From contig NC_089436.1 of NCBI RefSeq assembly GCF_026210795.1, forward strand, positions 3,534,001 to 3,598,000: a stretch of 64,000 nucleotides of DNA, written 5' to 3'. Within the stretch, counting starts at the first letter, position 1; every line of letters begins with the position of its first letter. This DNA comes from Rhizophagus irregularis (lineage: Eukaryota > Glomeromycota > Glomeromycetes > Glomerales > Glomeraceae). A program made the translations under genes and the position numbers. Below, in pieces: positions 45,942 through 57,608 of the stretch. The notes under the pieces were generated by a model. It did not search any database. It worked only from the letters and a program-made list of their open reading frames with translations, and had not been told where the DNA came from.

Positions 45942-47829
45942 TATTTAAATAAAATAAAATAAAAAATTTTCAAAAATTAAAAAATTAAGCTTGTTTATTT
46001 TTACATTAAGTTTATAAGAATTATTTTTATCAGTATGTTCTTCAATGAAATTGGTAGACAAATGGGTATGTTTACAAATAAAACTTATTATATAGGTGTA
46101 CAAAAATCGTTATACTAATTTAATTGTAATAATTACATTCAATAGTAATTTTTTATGTTCTCAGAAATTTGGCGATACATAGTATAATAAATGATTATTA
46201 TAAATTAAGAATCCTATTATACTCACAAATATACTTACAAATACACAAATAGTATTAAAAAAAGAATTTTTTTTTAAAAAATTTTTTGGGTATCATAACT
46301 ATCATATGCTTAAAAAATAATAAAAGTTAAATATAAAAATTAAATCTATTTTTGATAAAAATAGATGTCAAAAGTTACAATAAATGAATTCTATATTACG
46401 TAATTCCTAATTTTTGTATATTAATAAATTTGAAAAAAAAAAATTTCAAAAAATTCTAATGGCAAATAAGCAGATCAATGAAACAAAAACCCGAAAAAAT
46501 TGAAATCAATAAAATTTCTAATTTTAGTTAAAACATGGGGAAAAACGGCGACCATAACAAATACTGTAAATGTAAACAAGAGTTCATGTTTAAAGGGATA
46601 AAAATGTAAAATAAATATGAAATGTGATGTATTTTGAACTTGTTCATTTCTAATAAAATCATGACATCCGAATTTATTATATATACTTTTTAACCATAAT
46701 GGAGTTAATTATGCAAATCTTTTAATATCCTAATTTTATCATACCTTCAGTATTGTTATTTTTTGTGTAGCAGTGAAAGGAGATGTTTTTTATTTATATG
46801 AAAAGTTCTATATAAAATTTACATACACTATTTTATGTAATTTTAAGGACCCAACATGGATTTATGTAAATGTGTAAAATATGTCTGTGTAGATTTTTTA
46901 ATTAAAATTCAAACATATTTCATATAGTTTTAAATAAGTATTAAATAAGTATTATTTAATATTATAAATTGTAAATTCAGTTTACTTTAAAACAGTTTAA
47001 CTATAAAATATTGTATAAATATATTTTCTAAACAAAATACAAATCAAATTGGTAACATAAAATTATCAATGAATTTCCATTTTGACGTAAAACTAGATTA
47101 TTATCATCTTGTTGATTTTTTGTTTTTCATTCTTTATATCTTATCTTTAGGATCTTTTAGCACTTACAATTTTTCAATTGATACTGATCATACAAAATAT
47201 TGATCATTTTTTCAAGCCACAAAATGTTCGTGAAATTTATTTTATTTTACTTAATATTTATTTTTTTTATATTTAAATCATGATAGATAGCCGGGAAATC
47301 ACCAATTTTAGCTTAAAATAGCTAAAAATAGTTAATCACGTGTTATATTTAACAAAGTGATACGCTCCGGAATTAAAAATCCTAAATCCTAGAATTTAAT
47401 TATGTTATTCATTCTTTTTTCAGATTTCAAGTTTTCACCAGTGTTGGAAATTTAAGTTTTGTGTATAATTGTACAGAATCTTGATTAATGTATATACATT
47501 AAATTTCTTAATGTATTTTTGTTTATATGAATTACATAAAAATTGAGAGAAAATTTAATTTTAAAAACAACAATACTGTACTTTCACATTCTCAAAATTT
47601 TATATAATAGAATACTTTAATTTGTATACTGTTTGAGATCCAAGTTCTGGAAAATAATTTGTATATGGCTAAATTTTATATTTTTATCTTCCAAATTAAC
47701 AAATAGTATCTAAAAGAATAAAAATCATTTTTAATTTGGTAATCATCAAGAATTTAAAATTTTTTTAATTAAATAAAGCTGTATGAAGGTTAAAGCACGA
47801 AAATTTGACTCTATGTTCTATAAAGTCTA
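45942..47829. other. Gene-free spacer
   Basis: AT-rich. I see no gene, array or paired ends. Confidence 0.5.
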
Positions 47830-48260
47830 TATTAGTAACTTACTTGGATATTGTCCACTAACATTAAAATTTTGATTATCTAACACATAAGCTTGACTAG
47901 TATATTCCATTTTTTCTACTGGCATTTTTTTTTTAAGTGCAAGATGAACAGCTTCATACAAGTCAAATATTTCAAATCATATAAATATTTGTAACTTATA
48001 TTTTGGTTATCACACTTTTTTAAAATTATTTTGTACAAATGGCCAACATATATTGGATTTCACTATTTTTAATGTGAAACACTATTTGACAATAACATTT
48101 ACTTTTCTGAACCAATCATTTCCTAAAATTAGAACTTCATCTTTGGAATCTAATGCACTAGAGTTTTTAATTATCATATGACTAACATTGACTGGTAGTG
48201 ATCATCCCTAATAAAGCATGAACTCTATTTCTGTTAACAATGACCATATTATTAGATTGT
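47830..48260 (-). pseudogene. Degraded retroelement coding traces, retropepsin-like
   Basis: On the - strand, NVSHMIIKNSSALDSKD followed by EVLILGNDWFRK resembles the C-terminal part of a Ty3/gypsy-type aspartic protease (the ILGNDWF segment). Further down, EIFDLYEAVHLALKKKMP and VEKMEYTSQAYVLDNQNFN follow in another frame. No active-site DTG is visible. Retroelement origin is inferred from the one motif only. Confidence 0.35.
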
Positions 48261-48552
48261 GTGTTTCCCAACTTGTCCATTTTTCCTGTTTTTCTTTACC
48301 TATTCTATCAGCACTAGCAACATTTTGCTATATATTCTGCACTATAATAATCTTCTCCTTTTTAAAACATGCAATTATGTTATTTGTTAGTTTGAATTTT
48401 CTGATGATTTTTTTTTTTTTTTAAATAGCAACGCGTTTTTATTAATTATTTGAATTTGATACAAATTACATAATTAAATATTAAAACACTTAGAGCTTTG
48501 TGAAAATAAATTTCCCAAAACCCTATAACTAAGGCGACACAAAGTGGTAAAA

Positions 48553-48739
48553 ATGGTTTTCATAGTCCGGCCGGGTCAGTTTTGTTAATTCTTAAAAAAA
48601 AATTTTTTATATTATTACTATGCCGGGTGAGAATTTTTTAAAAATTGAAAAAAAATTTCGCATATAAAATTTTTGAAAAAAAAAAATTAAAAGCCGGGTT
48701 GCCGGGTTATTGATGAAATTTTTATATTATGAAAACCAT
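48553..48739. mobile_element. 187-bp MITE with ATGGTTTTCATA ends
   Basis: ATGGTTTTCATAGTCCGG on the left and TTATGAAAACCAT on the right; interior GGCCGGGTCAGTTTT and GCCGGGTTGCCGGGTT. Similar in layout to 21948-22164. Confidence 0.6.
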
Positions 48740-48849
48740 AAAATCAAGTTTGTATGGCCTAAGTGATTTTTGAACAAAAATTTACTATAACTAAAATCTA
48801 TTATTTATAAAAAGAAAATAAACTATGTTAAAATGTATCTAACCTAAAT

Positions 48850-49440
48850 AATTTGATATTTTAATTGTTGTATCCCATAAATTAGCTATACTAATACCAT
48901 CTGTTATTGAACCTATTTAAAATAAATTAATGAAATAAAAATAATGTTATGATATATTAATGAATAAAAGATACACTAATGAAAATTATTGCAGTTTGAA
49001 ATTTTGAATAAATTATAAATGATAAAATCTAAACCAAGCAAGGATATATATATTTGTAAATGTTAGGATTTCATCTATCGGTATGTAGCAGATGCCGGTG
49101 ACATTATATTTGTTATAGTCTCCATCTTTTAACATCATTCTCATTTCTTTTCTTAAATCTTTTGTTAGCCTATATATTTGTGTGTCCCCTTCTATTAAAC
49201 TAATTTCATTTAATTCTAAAAAATTTTCTAAAATAATAGTTCTAAATAAAAATCACTATCTATCTTTCTTCTATTACTAACATTATTAATAAATTCAAAT
49301 ATTAATTTATTTACATTTTTGTTTATCCCTAGAATTATTTCACTATTCTCGCAAAATATTAAAAGTGTGACTAAAATACTTCTTAATATGATTTTGAATT
49401 CATTCTCATTGTTACATTCATGTTTTGCCAAGAACATTAT
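48850..49440 (-). pseudogene. Unrecognised coding remnant with possible introns
   Basis: The frame 49437-49228 (FLAKHECNNENEFKIILRS...) is followed, after a shift, by ENFLELNEISLIEGDTQIY and MLKDGDYNKYNVTGICYIP. Past a probable intron comes GSITDGISIANLWDTTIKI between TAG|G and TTTAG|GTTAG boundaries. These peptides look like real protein, but I know no family for them. Truncated and frameshifted. Confidence 0.4.
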
Positions 49441-49599
49441 TTTTTCTTTGAATCTTCCTCAAGATCTAATTCTTTTATTTTCCAAATTATATTGTAAAAA
49501 TAAATTCTTTTTCCTTTTTCATTAACTTTTGATTTGTTTTTGATTATGTCTATTAATAAACAAAATCTTCTCTTTGATCCTGAAATTAATTCTTCATTT

Positions 49600-50854
49600 C
49601 AAGAATACTATTCTTTATTAAATTAATAAAATTTTTGTCAACTTTTATTATATTGTCTATTTTTTCTATTTTGTTATTATAGATCTCATCCCTCTTTTCT
49701 TCTTGTGTATAATTTCTTAACCGAGCATTCTTTTTTATTATATTGTTTAAAGTCTTGTATGGTTTGATGAATTCTTCTTCTTTTCATCTTTCAATTTTTT
49801 ACTAATTTCATTATCTATATAGATTAGGCATTCTTTACTTTCTTTTTTCTTACTTATGTTTCTACTACATCCTTTACATGCTTTTAAATATGGTGAATTG
49901 TTCATATCATATTTCTCTCCTGCTAATTCTAGATGTATCCCTATCCTTTTGTGATTCTTACTTTGTGATCTTTTTTTATCTTCACTAAAAATTGGAAATT
50001 CTTGAGCATCATTCCAAGTAATTATACAATTCTTTTTTTGTTTTCATTTTCGTCAAAATAATTTATATGAATCTTGTTCTTTTGCACTTGACCTATATAT
50101 ATATTCGTTTTTGATCTTTCTTATTTTTCCATTCTGGTCATCTAATAACTTTCTTTCTAAATCTGAAAACCATTTTGGCACTTTTCCTTTTGTATTTACA
50201 CCTTTTTCCTTACAAAGATGTTTCCATTTTAATAGGGTAATTCTGTCCACTTCTAGAATATCTTCTAAAAGCATTACGTCTTTAGCTTTCATTAAACAGG
50301 CACTTGTTAATGTATATTTTTTCTCAATTAGATCTATTAAGTCAATTTTTCCTCCTTTAATTCTATGATTTCCTTTATTATTATTAATCTCATGATTACA
50401 TAATTTTATATTTTCATTATTTAATGTCTTTAAAGCATCTAAAATCCAATTATTATTTCTGTTATTTCTATATTTATCTCTCCTGGACATTTTGATGTCC
50501 AGATATTTTTCTGCTTCTGAGCCATTTTTATCATAAATAATAATTTTAATTTATCATTGCCGTTTGCTTGATAAAGTAAATTTTTACACAGCATTTCCAT
50601 TTGTAAATCATAGATATGTTTAGCGCCTAGAATATCTTTTTCATAAATTACAAAATTAGAAGTTGATCTAGCTAAGCTTGCTCTCTTTTTGATTATCATG
50701 TTAAGCCTTGTCATCAATTTATTACATTCTGATTTCTTTAAAACTATTGCTGCCAATTGGTATTCGATTCTTGGTATTATCACAATGTTCCTTACTGCAA
50801 TAATTTGTTTTTCGTTAAGCTTTTTCCAATTGAAAATGTTACAGGCGCTATCTA
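49600..50854 (-). pseudogene. LINE-type reverse transcriptase, C-terminal part
   Basis: Continues the RT frame broken off at 57118. It starts with DSACNIFNWKKLNEKQII, then IPRIEYQLAAIVLKKSEC and MLCKNLLYQANGNDKLK (thumb/connection region), then after shifts LLKWKHLCKEKGVNTKGKVP and a Cys motif ACKGCSRN. It decays into short pieces (EEEFIKPYKTLNNIIKKNA) near 49650. Several frameshifts; no RNase H motif recognised. Split from its N-terminal half by the 6.26-kb element. Confidence 0.75.
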
Positions 50855-50881
50855 TTATCCCTATAAAAAATATATATATGG

Positions 50882-51255
50882 TTAGTATACTGTATTTTCG
50901 TATTTTGCGAACAGTATATTTATAGTATTATTACCGTATAATTACAGTATTTTCACATACTGTATATATTCAGTATTCTGCACACCGTATCATATATACG
51001 GTTTGCATACAGTATATTTTTCCAGTTTCACCCGTATGTTTTATACTTGTAAACAGTAGAAAAACCGTATGTTTTATACTAATAAACAGTATATTGTTTT
51101 ATATTTTATATTGCGAACAGTATACTTTTCCAGGATAAACCGTATATTTTATACTGATAAACAGTACTTTTTTCCAGTTTAAACTGCATATTTTGTACTG
51201 ATAAATAGTATATATTATTCAATTAAATCGTATATTTTATATTTGCAAACAGAAT
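50882..51255 (+). repeat. Subterminal repeats of the 6.26-kb element (left)
   Basis: ACAGTATA, CCGTATGTTTTATACTG and GATAAACAGTA motifs recur every 55-65 bp. The same set in reverse fills about 56810-57095. Such iterated subterminal motifs are typical transposase binding arrays. Confidence 0.65.
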
Positions 51256-51392
51256 TTAAAATGCATTTATAATCAATAAAATTTTTATTAAATAATATTA
51301 AATATACAAATATTTTTTTATAAATAATATAAATAAAAAACTAGTATAAAATAATATACTATTTGTAAAAAAAATAATATTAGCAAAATATA

Positions 51393-51606
51393 AACAAAAA
51401 AAAAGAAATTTAATTAGTAATATTATCATTATTTTAAATATAAAAAAGGAATAATAAAAGGTTAGTAAAAAAAAGAAATTTAATTAGTAATATTATCATT
51501 ATTTTAAATATAAAAAAGGAATAATAAAAGGTTAGTAAAAAAAAAGAAATTTAATTAGTAATATTATCATTATTTTAAATATAAAAAAGAAATAATAAAA
51601 AGTTAG
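51393..51606 (+). repeat. Tandem repeat, 70 bp x 3, nearly identical
   Basis: GAAATTTAATTAGTAATATT begins at about 51405, 51475 and 51546; copies differ by one or two bases. Confidence 0.9.
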
Positions 51607-52164
51607 TAATATTATTAATATATTAGTTAGATATAAAAAAGTAATAAAATGATAGTAGTAATGTTAGTAATATATTAAAAAAATTAAATAAAATACATAA
51701 AAGTAAAAAAAAAAATATAATTAATATATGTTAACATATAATATTAATATAAAAATAAAAACATAAAATGGTGTACATATAGTTGTTTAGTTAAAATTCA
51801 CCATTACAATTCCAGAGAGATATTAGTGAAAGTAATTGTTAATTGATATACGTGCATATCACTTTTTGTATAACTAGTAGTTTGGTACAAATATATATAT
51901 TATATATTATCAAAATAAGTTTTTTATTTAATTTTTATTATTATATGTTAAAATAATTTTGGTATTCATTTTTATTGTCTTTTTTTTTCTAAAAAAAAAG
52001 AAGAGAAAAGAATATTTTTGAAAAAATAAACAAAAAATAAACAATAACGTGTTATTAATGCATGTGATCGGCGATCAGCTGAATTTTAATTGGTTAAATG
52101 TAGAAATGCAAAAATTAAAAAGCAGAAGTATTTTTTTTAAAATTTAAATCATACAGATTGTTTT

Positions 52165-52470
52165 TAAAGTTTAATTAGTAATTTAAAAGTTCTTTTTTTT
52201 TAATAAGAAAATTTGTAAAAATTTTTCTTAATACTGCTTAATTTTTAAATTAAAGCCTTAATACTAAATTAGCTAAATTAGAATTAAGAAAAATTTGTGA
52301 GAATTTTCTTTAATACTGCTTAATTTTTAAATTAAAGCTTTAATATTAAATTAGTTAAATTAGAATTAAGCAGTATTAAGAAAAATTCACAAGAATTTTC
52401 CTTGATACTGCTTAATTTTTAAATTAAAGTCTTAATACTACTAAATTAGTTAAATTAGAATTAATATATG
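52165..52470 (+). repeat. 92-bp palindromic satellite, short array
   Basis: About three diverged copies of the unit described at 53565-54110. Confidence 0.8.
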
Positions 52471-53564
52471 GACTGATTTATGGAATTAAGTTTTTATATT
52501 CAAAAAACTAACTTTATTAAGAAAATGCTAATACAATTTACATGAAAATGATAGATTCACACCGCTGATATAAATAAAATTGATTTGATTATATTATTTT
52601 TTGATTTTTTTAATAATATCATTAAAATTAAAAAATTTAAATATAATTGTCATGACAAAATATTGAATATGAATAACTTAATGTATATATGTGCTAGACG
52701 AATGAATTTATATTCATTAGAAAGAGGTAATCAAGAGCTATCCATAAACCAAATATCACATGAATTGGATCACAAGTTGCTGAATAATTACGTTCAATAT
52801 ATTTATTTTTAACTTTTGACTTTGATCGTTAATATCTTCACATCTAGTAATTCGATTTGAATAATCTTTTTTCGTTCAGGTAGAGTAGATTCTGGGCTTT
52901 CATATGAATATAAATATATGTGTTTAGCATACATGTACGCCGAGATATTAACGATTTTGTTAATTGAATAAAACTCTGACACAAAAATTTTTAAAATTAT
53001 AATTCTTACCAAAAGATGATCTTTACAGGTATTATTGGGCTCTTTTTACTTTACTTAACAAGTTTTTATTTGCCATTTCTGTTTTAAATTGAATAAATTA
53101 ATAAAATCAATTTTAAAAAGTAATTAACAAGTAGAATAAAATTAGTATAGTAAAAAACAAAAAAAAACATCTCAAAAACTCTAAATCATAACTCACATTT
53201 TTATTTTGTATATATTTTTACTAAAAAAAAGAAGGAAATAAGGTTAAAAATAAATGAAAAAAGATTTTTCTTATTAATAAAAATTATTAATATTTGTTTT
53301 CTTACTTACTGATTAAAAAAAACCTGCTATATATGCCTATAAACTTTTCTAAGTCACCTAACAAAAATCTGATTGAAAAGTGATTGAAAAGTGATTGAAA
53401 AAGAAAGTAGTTGCCATTGTTATTTTTGAATAAACGTTAAAAAATTTTTTTTTATTTTTTGATAGATTTAGATCATCTGATTATGTAACACATACAATTT
53501 AAGCTTGTGAAACATAATTCTTGTTAAAATGTGCAAATCTTTATGTTTGGCTAATTTCACGAAT

Positions 53565-54110
53565 TGGCAGATATAAGCAGTATTAAGAAAAATTCGCAAG
53601 AATTTTCCTTGATACTGCTTAATTTTTAAATTAAAGCCTTAATACTAAATTAGTTAAATTAGAATTAAGCACAATAAGCAGTATTAAGAAAAATTCGCAA
53701 GAATTTTCCTTGATACTGCTTAATTTTTAAATTAAAGCCTTAATACTAAATTAGTTAAATTAGAATTAAGCAGTATTAAGAAAAATTCGCAAGAATTTTC
53801 CTTGATACTGCTTAATTTTTAAATTAAAGCCTTAATACTAAATTAGTTAAATTAGAATTAAGCAGTATTAAGAAAAATTCGCAAGAATTTTCCTTGATAC
53901 TGCTTAATTTTTAAATTAAAACCTTAATACTAAATTAGTTAAATTAGAATTAAGTAGTATTAAGAAAAATTCATGAGAATTTTCCTTAATACTGCTTAAT
54001 TTTTAAATTATAATTTATAAAAATGATTTATAATTGAGTTTTGAATTTAGTATTATCAATCGGACTTTGAACTTAAAAATTAAACAGTATTAACAAAAAT
54101 TCTTGTGAAT
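53565..54110 (+). repeat. 92-bp palindromic satellite, main array
   Basis: Units start near 53576, 53678, 53769, 53861 and 53953. Each unit carries AGCAGTATTAAGAAAAATTC facing GAATTTTCCTTGATACTGCT (a 20-bp-arm hairpin), then CTTAATTTTTAAATTAAAG and TTAGTTAAATTAGAATTAAG. Confidence 0.9.
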
Positions 54111-54475
54111 TTTTTAATAATTGTGATTTTACATTAGTGAGTTTTTGGGTAGTACATATTAGCAGATACTAGTATTGTTTGATGCTTTAAAGTGTAGAAA
54201 AACTTACTCTATCACACGTCAAATAAATAAAAATTGGCTGATTTTAGCTATATTTGTCCGATTTGTGACTTTTTACAGCCGTATTACCAATTCTTAACCA
54301 CATTTTTCAGTTTTTTCACTATACAAAAAAATTGTATATACATTATGAAATATATATTTTTATAAAAAATTATATTGTAATATTGAATTAAAATTTAAAA
54401 AATATTTTATTAAGCAATATTAAATAAAAAACTAATCTTAAATAATTAAATTTTAAACAAAATACATTAAGATTC

Positions 54476-55472
54476 GATCCGCCTATGATCGACAGAAAAT
54501 TACTATATAAATTTGGGGGAAATTTTATAAACTAAATAGGCAAAATTTTGCCAATCAAAATCATCACAAATCATGTTGTGATACCAAGTCATGTGATGAA
54601 ACTTAAAAATGCCAAGAAAAATATCGAGAAAAATATTTTCATATAGAAACTCACAATAAACGCTAAAATCTGACACCTACCGTGTCTTAAATATTCATTT
54701 ATTCAGTAAAAATTGCTTCACGCATGAAAATTACTCAAATATTATTGTCAAAGGGATGGGTTTTTGGCTAAAAACAAGCGTAACTAACGTACAAATAGAA
54801 AAGATCTAAAAATGAAAAATTCAACCTAAAATAACCTATCTGCTATATAAATCCTTCTAAAAGCCATTATTACCTATTGTTCTGGTAATTGTATGTTATT
54901 TTTTTTTATATTATTGTTACAACACTTTCAAAAAGCTAATAATATTTTGCAAACTAACGCTAAGAGTTTGTGTGATGCACTCAAATTGAAAAACTAGATA
55001 AGAATACATATACCAAAACTTCCACCATTTGAAATTAATTTACGGGTTACTCCTCATGAAAATAGAAAGAGATCATAGTAACATGTGAACTAAAAGCAAG
55101 AGAAAATATTAGAATTATTAATTATATAAAACAAGTAGTTTCAAACATATAAAATACATGAGAACATAATTTTAAGTGTTCATATATGTTAAAATAACGT
55201 AATATATGACTTGAAATTCTCGCATATATATATATATATACCTGTCAAATCTGACGCTGCCTCAAAGTAAAGTTTTGAACAAATAAATAAATTTCTCAAT
55301 TTTTTTTTATTTTTTTCATCTTTGACATTTAAGGAATCATCATGTGAATTTTGGTGCCACAGCATGATGATCTGCAGTTTTTATAGCCCATAAAATTTAG
55401 CCAATTTTGGCATTTTTATAATAACCTCGCCCCGAATTTATATAGTAATTTTCTGTCGTTCGTAGGCGGATC
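54476..55472. mobile_element. Nested ~1-kb element with GATCCGCCTA ends
   Basis: GATCCGCCTATGATCGACAG then AAAATTACTATATAAATT on the left is mirrored on the right, with 3-4 mismatches, through AATTTATATAGTAATTTTC to GTAGGCGGATC. The subterminal GCCAAAATTTTGCC-like motif is also inverted (GCCAATTTTGGC). No coding frame. Target duplication unclear. Confidence 0.8.
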
Positions 55473-55539
55473 GGCACTTAAGAATATAAATTTACTTGTA
55501 ATTTAATGTAATACGCACAATTATAAAAAATTAATAACT

Positions 55540-56330
55540 CCACAAATATTAACTGTGCCTTCATTAAAATAAATATTCAAGTAGATTCTAAGCTGCTGAA
55601 CAATTTTTAATTAATAAAAGAAGTCGATTTACTTTGGCTAAAGTGCTTAAAATACGCTCTGAAGTGACAAAATGGAAAAAATAAAATTCGTAAATGAGTA
55701 CTGTTGTGAAAATCGTGAATAACTCATCAAGTATTAACTGTACCTTCGTGAAAATTAATATTCAAGTAGATTTTGACATGCTAAACAACTTTCAATTAAT
55801 AAAAGAAGTCGATTTACTTTGACTAAAGTGCTCAAAATACGCTCTGAAGTGACAAAACGGAAAAAAATAAAATTCGTAAATGAGTACCATTGTTAAAATC
55901 GTGAATAACTCATCAAGTATTAACTGTACCTTCGTGAAAATTAATATTCAAGTAGATTTTGACATGCTAAACAACTTTCAATTAATATAAGAAGTTGGTT
56001 TACTTTGGATAAAGTGCTCAAAATACGCTCTGAAGTGACAAAATAAAAAAAATAAAAGTCGTGAATGAGTACTGTTGTGAAAATTGTAAATAACTCATCA
56101 AGTATTAACTGTACCTTCGTGAAAATTAATATCCAAGTAGATTTTAACCTGCCGAACAACTTACAATTAATATAAGAAGTTGATTTACTTTGGCTAAAGA
56201 TCTCAAAATACGCTCTGAAGGTAAAAAAATTTGTAACTTAATACTACTGTATAATATAAAAAATGTAAATAATTCCAAAAATATTAACTGTACTTTTATG
56301 ATCTTAACAGTTTTAAACTTACTAAACTAC
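55540..56330 (+). repeat. 185-bp satellite array, about 4 units
   Basis: Units begin at about 55566, 55749, 55934 and 56119 with GTGAAAATTAATATTCAAG and continue AACAACTTTCAATTAAT, AGTCGATTTACTTTG, AAATACGCTCTGAAGTGAC and AACTCATCAAGTATTAACTG. Same family as 33660-34560. The frame at 55941-56159 is an artefact of it. Confidence 0.9.
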
Positions 56331-57117
56331 TTTTAATTAAAAGAATAAGATTTACTTCAGCCAAAATGCTCAAACCATACTTTGAAATATATGTAAAAAA
56401 AATATAATATTTGTTTATATTTTAAATTATGAGTTATTTAATTTAAATGTATTTATATTTAAGAAAAAAAATATTTTAATTCTATTTTATAAAGTATTTA
56501 AAAAGTATTTTAGTAAAGTTTTTAAGGCAAAAAAATAATTATAACTGAAATAAAAAAAAAATCTAAGTTAATAAATAAATATTAAACCGTAATACATAAT
56601 CACATGTTATATATTAAAATCGAAAAATCCTATTACAAATAACCAAAAATCGGCAATTTCATGTTAAAAATCAGAAATATTATATTAAAATCAAAAATAT
56701 TTATTAAAATCGGAAATATTATATTAAAATTGCCAAAAAATCAGACAGCCATATTAAAAAGGGCAAAAATCTGATTTTTATTTATTTGACCTGTGTATAT
56801 CTGTAGAAAATACGTTATAAACGTATGAATTTTAATATACTGTAGAATAATACGTATACCGTATCCTTTATTTACAATATTTTTGTGAACCGTATACAAA
56901 ATACTGATATACAGTAGAAATGATATACGTTATAGACGTATGAATTTAATATACCGTATCACACAGTATGTTTACCGTATACTTTATTGTATTTTTTACT
57001 AAGCACATTTTGCGAACAGTATACATTATACTGATATGCCGTATGTAAAAATGCAAACTGTATCAAAAATACATATATACAGTATAAAAACCGTATACAT
57101 ATTTTTTATAGGGTTAT

Positions 57118-57608
57118 TGCTATTATTTTCTTTTGTATATTTTTCTTTTGTTATCATGCCTGAAAAAAATTCCCAAATGGCAGTTTCCTTCTTCGCTATT
57201 TACCTTCTTTATTACTTTTCCTTCTATAAATAATTCTTCGTTTGTATTATTTATTTTAATTAATTCATATTTTGATACATTTGCCTTTATATCGTTAATT
57301 TTGAAGAATTGGTGACAAATTTCAATCATCTTCTCTAATTGTATTTTGTTTTTACTTATCATGGTCGTATCGTCCATGAATGCTGTTGCATTTATCGATA
57401 TTTTCAAAATTTCTTTTTCATCTTTATCTTTATCAATTATCTTTTCTTTGTATATATTATATCTTGTTTCTTCCTTTAATTTGTTAAGTTTACTTAATAA
57501 TGCGTTGTAAAATATTCTCCAAAGTATTAGTGACCAAACCTTTTCTGATAATTTCATTTGTGATAATATTATAAAATATAAATAAATAACAATGTTTAAA
57601 AAATACAT
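57118..57608 (-). pseudogene. LINE-type reverse transcriptase, catalytic palm part
   Basis: Contains KVWSLILWRIFYNALL (palm), ISINATAFMDDTTMISKN with the FMDD box (catalytic Asp pair of the YADD family) and EEGNCHLGIFFRHDNKRK leading to the insertion point. One base is missing near 57125 just before the 6.26-kb element. The upstream N-terminal part is not recognisable beyond about 57610. Domain identity is firm from the FMDD context; the element family is LINE-like by inference. Confidence 0.8.

Larger units (their letters stand above)
50859..57113. mobile_element. 6.26-kb element with CCCTATAAAAAATAT ends, inserted in an RT gene
   Basis: The left end CCCTATAAAAAATATATATA and the reversed right end CCCTATAAAAAATATGTATA agree at 18 of 20 bases, followed on both sides by GGTT, TATACTGTAT and GCGAACAGTATA motifs over about 300 bp. 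TTAT flanks it (50855-50858 and 57114-57117). Removing the element plus one TTAT joins the two RT parts in phase. Inside are a 70-bp array, 92-bp palindromic satellites, a nested 1-kb element and a 185-bp array. The longest open frames are under 80 codons, so there is no transposase. Four-base duplications and CCCT ends recall piggyBac-like, Chapaev or Sola elements; class undetermined. Confidence 0.85.

Noticed and set aside
51393-54110. CRISPR-like direct repeats
   Set aside because: Units are contiguous tandem repeats without unique spacers, in a eukaryotic context.
54465-54495. tRNA-like TTCGATCC motif
   Set aside because: No acceptor or D-arm pairing around it; it is the end of an inverted-repeat element.
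55941-56159. 72-codon - strand frame
   Set aside because: Lies wholly in the 185-bp satellite.
54218-56795. Possible further nested element with TCAAATAAATAAAAAT inverted ends
   Set aside because: The similarity is short and AT-rich; no flanking duplication supports it.
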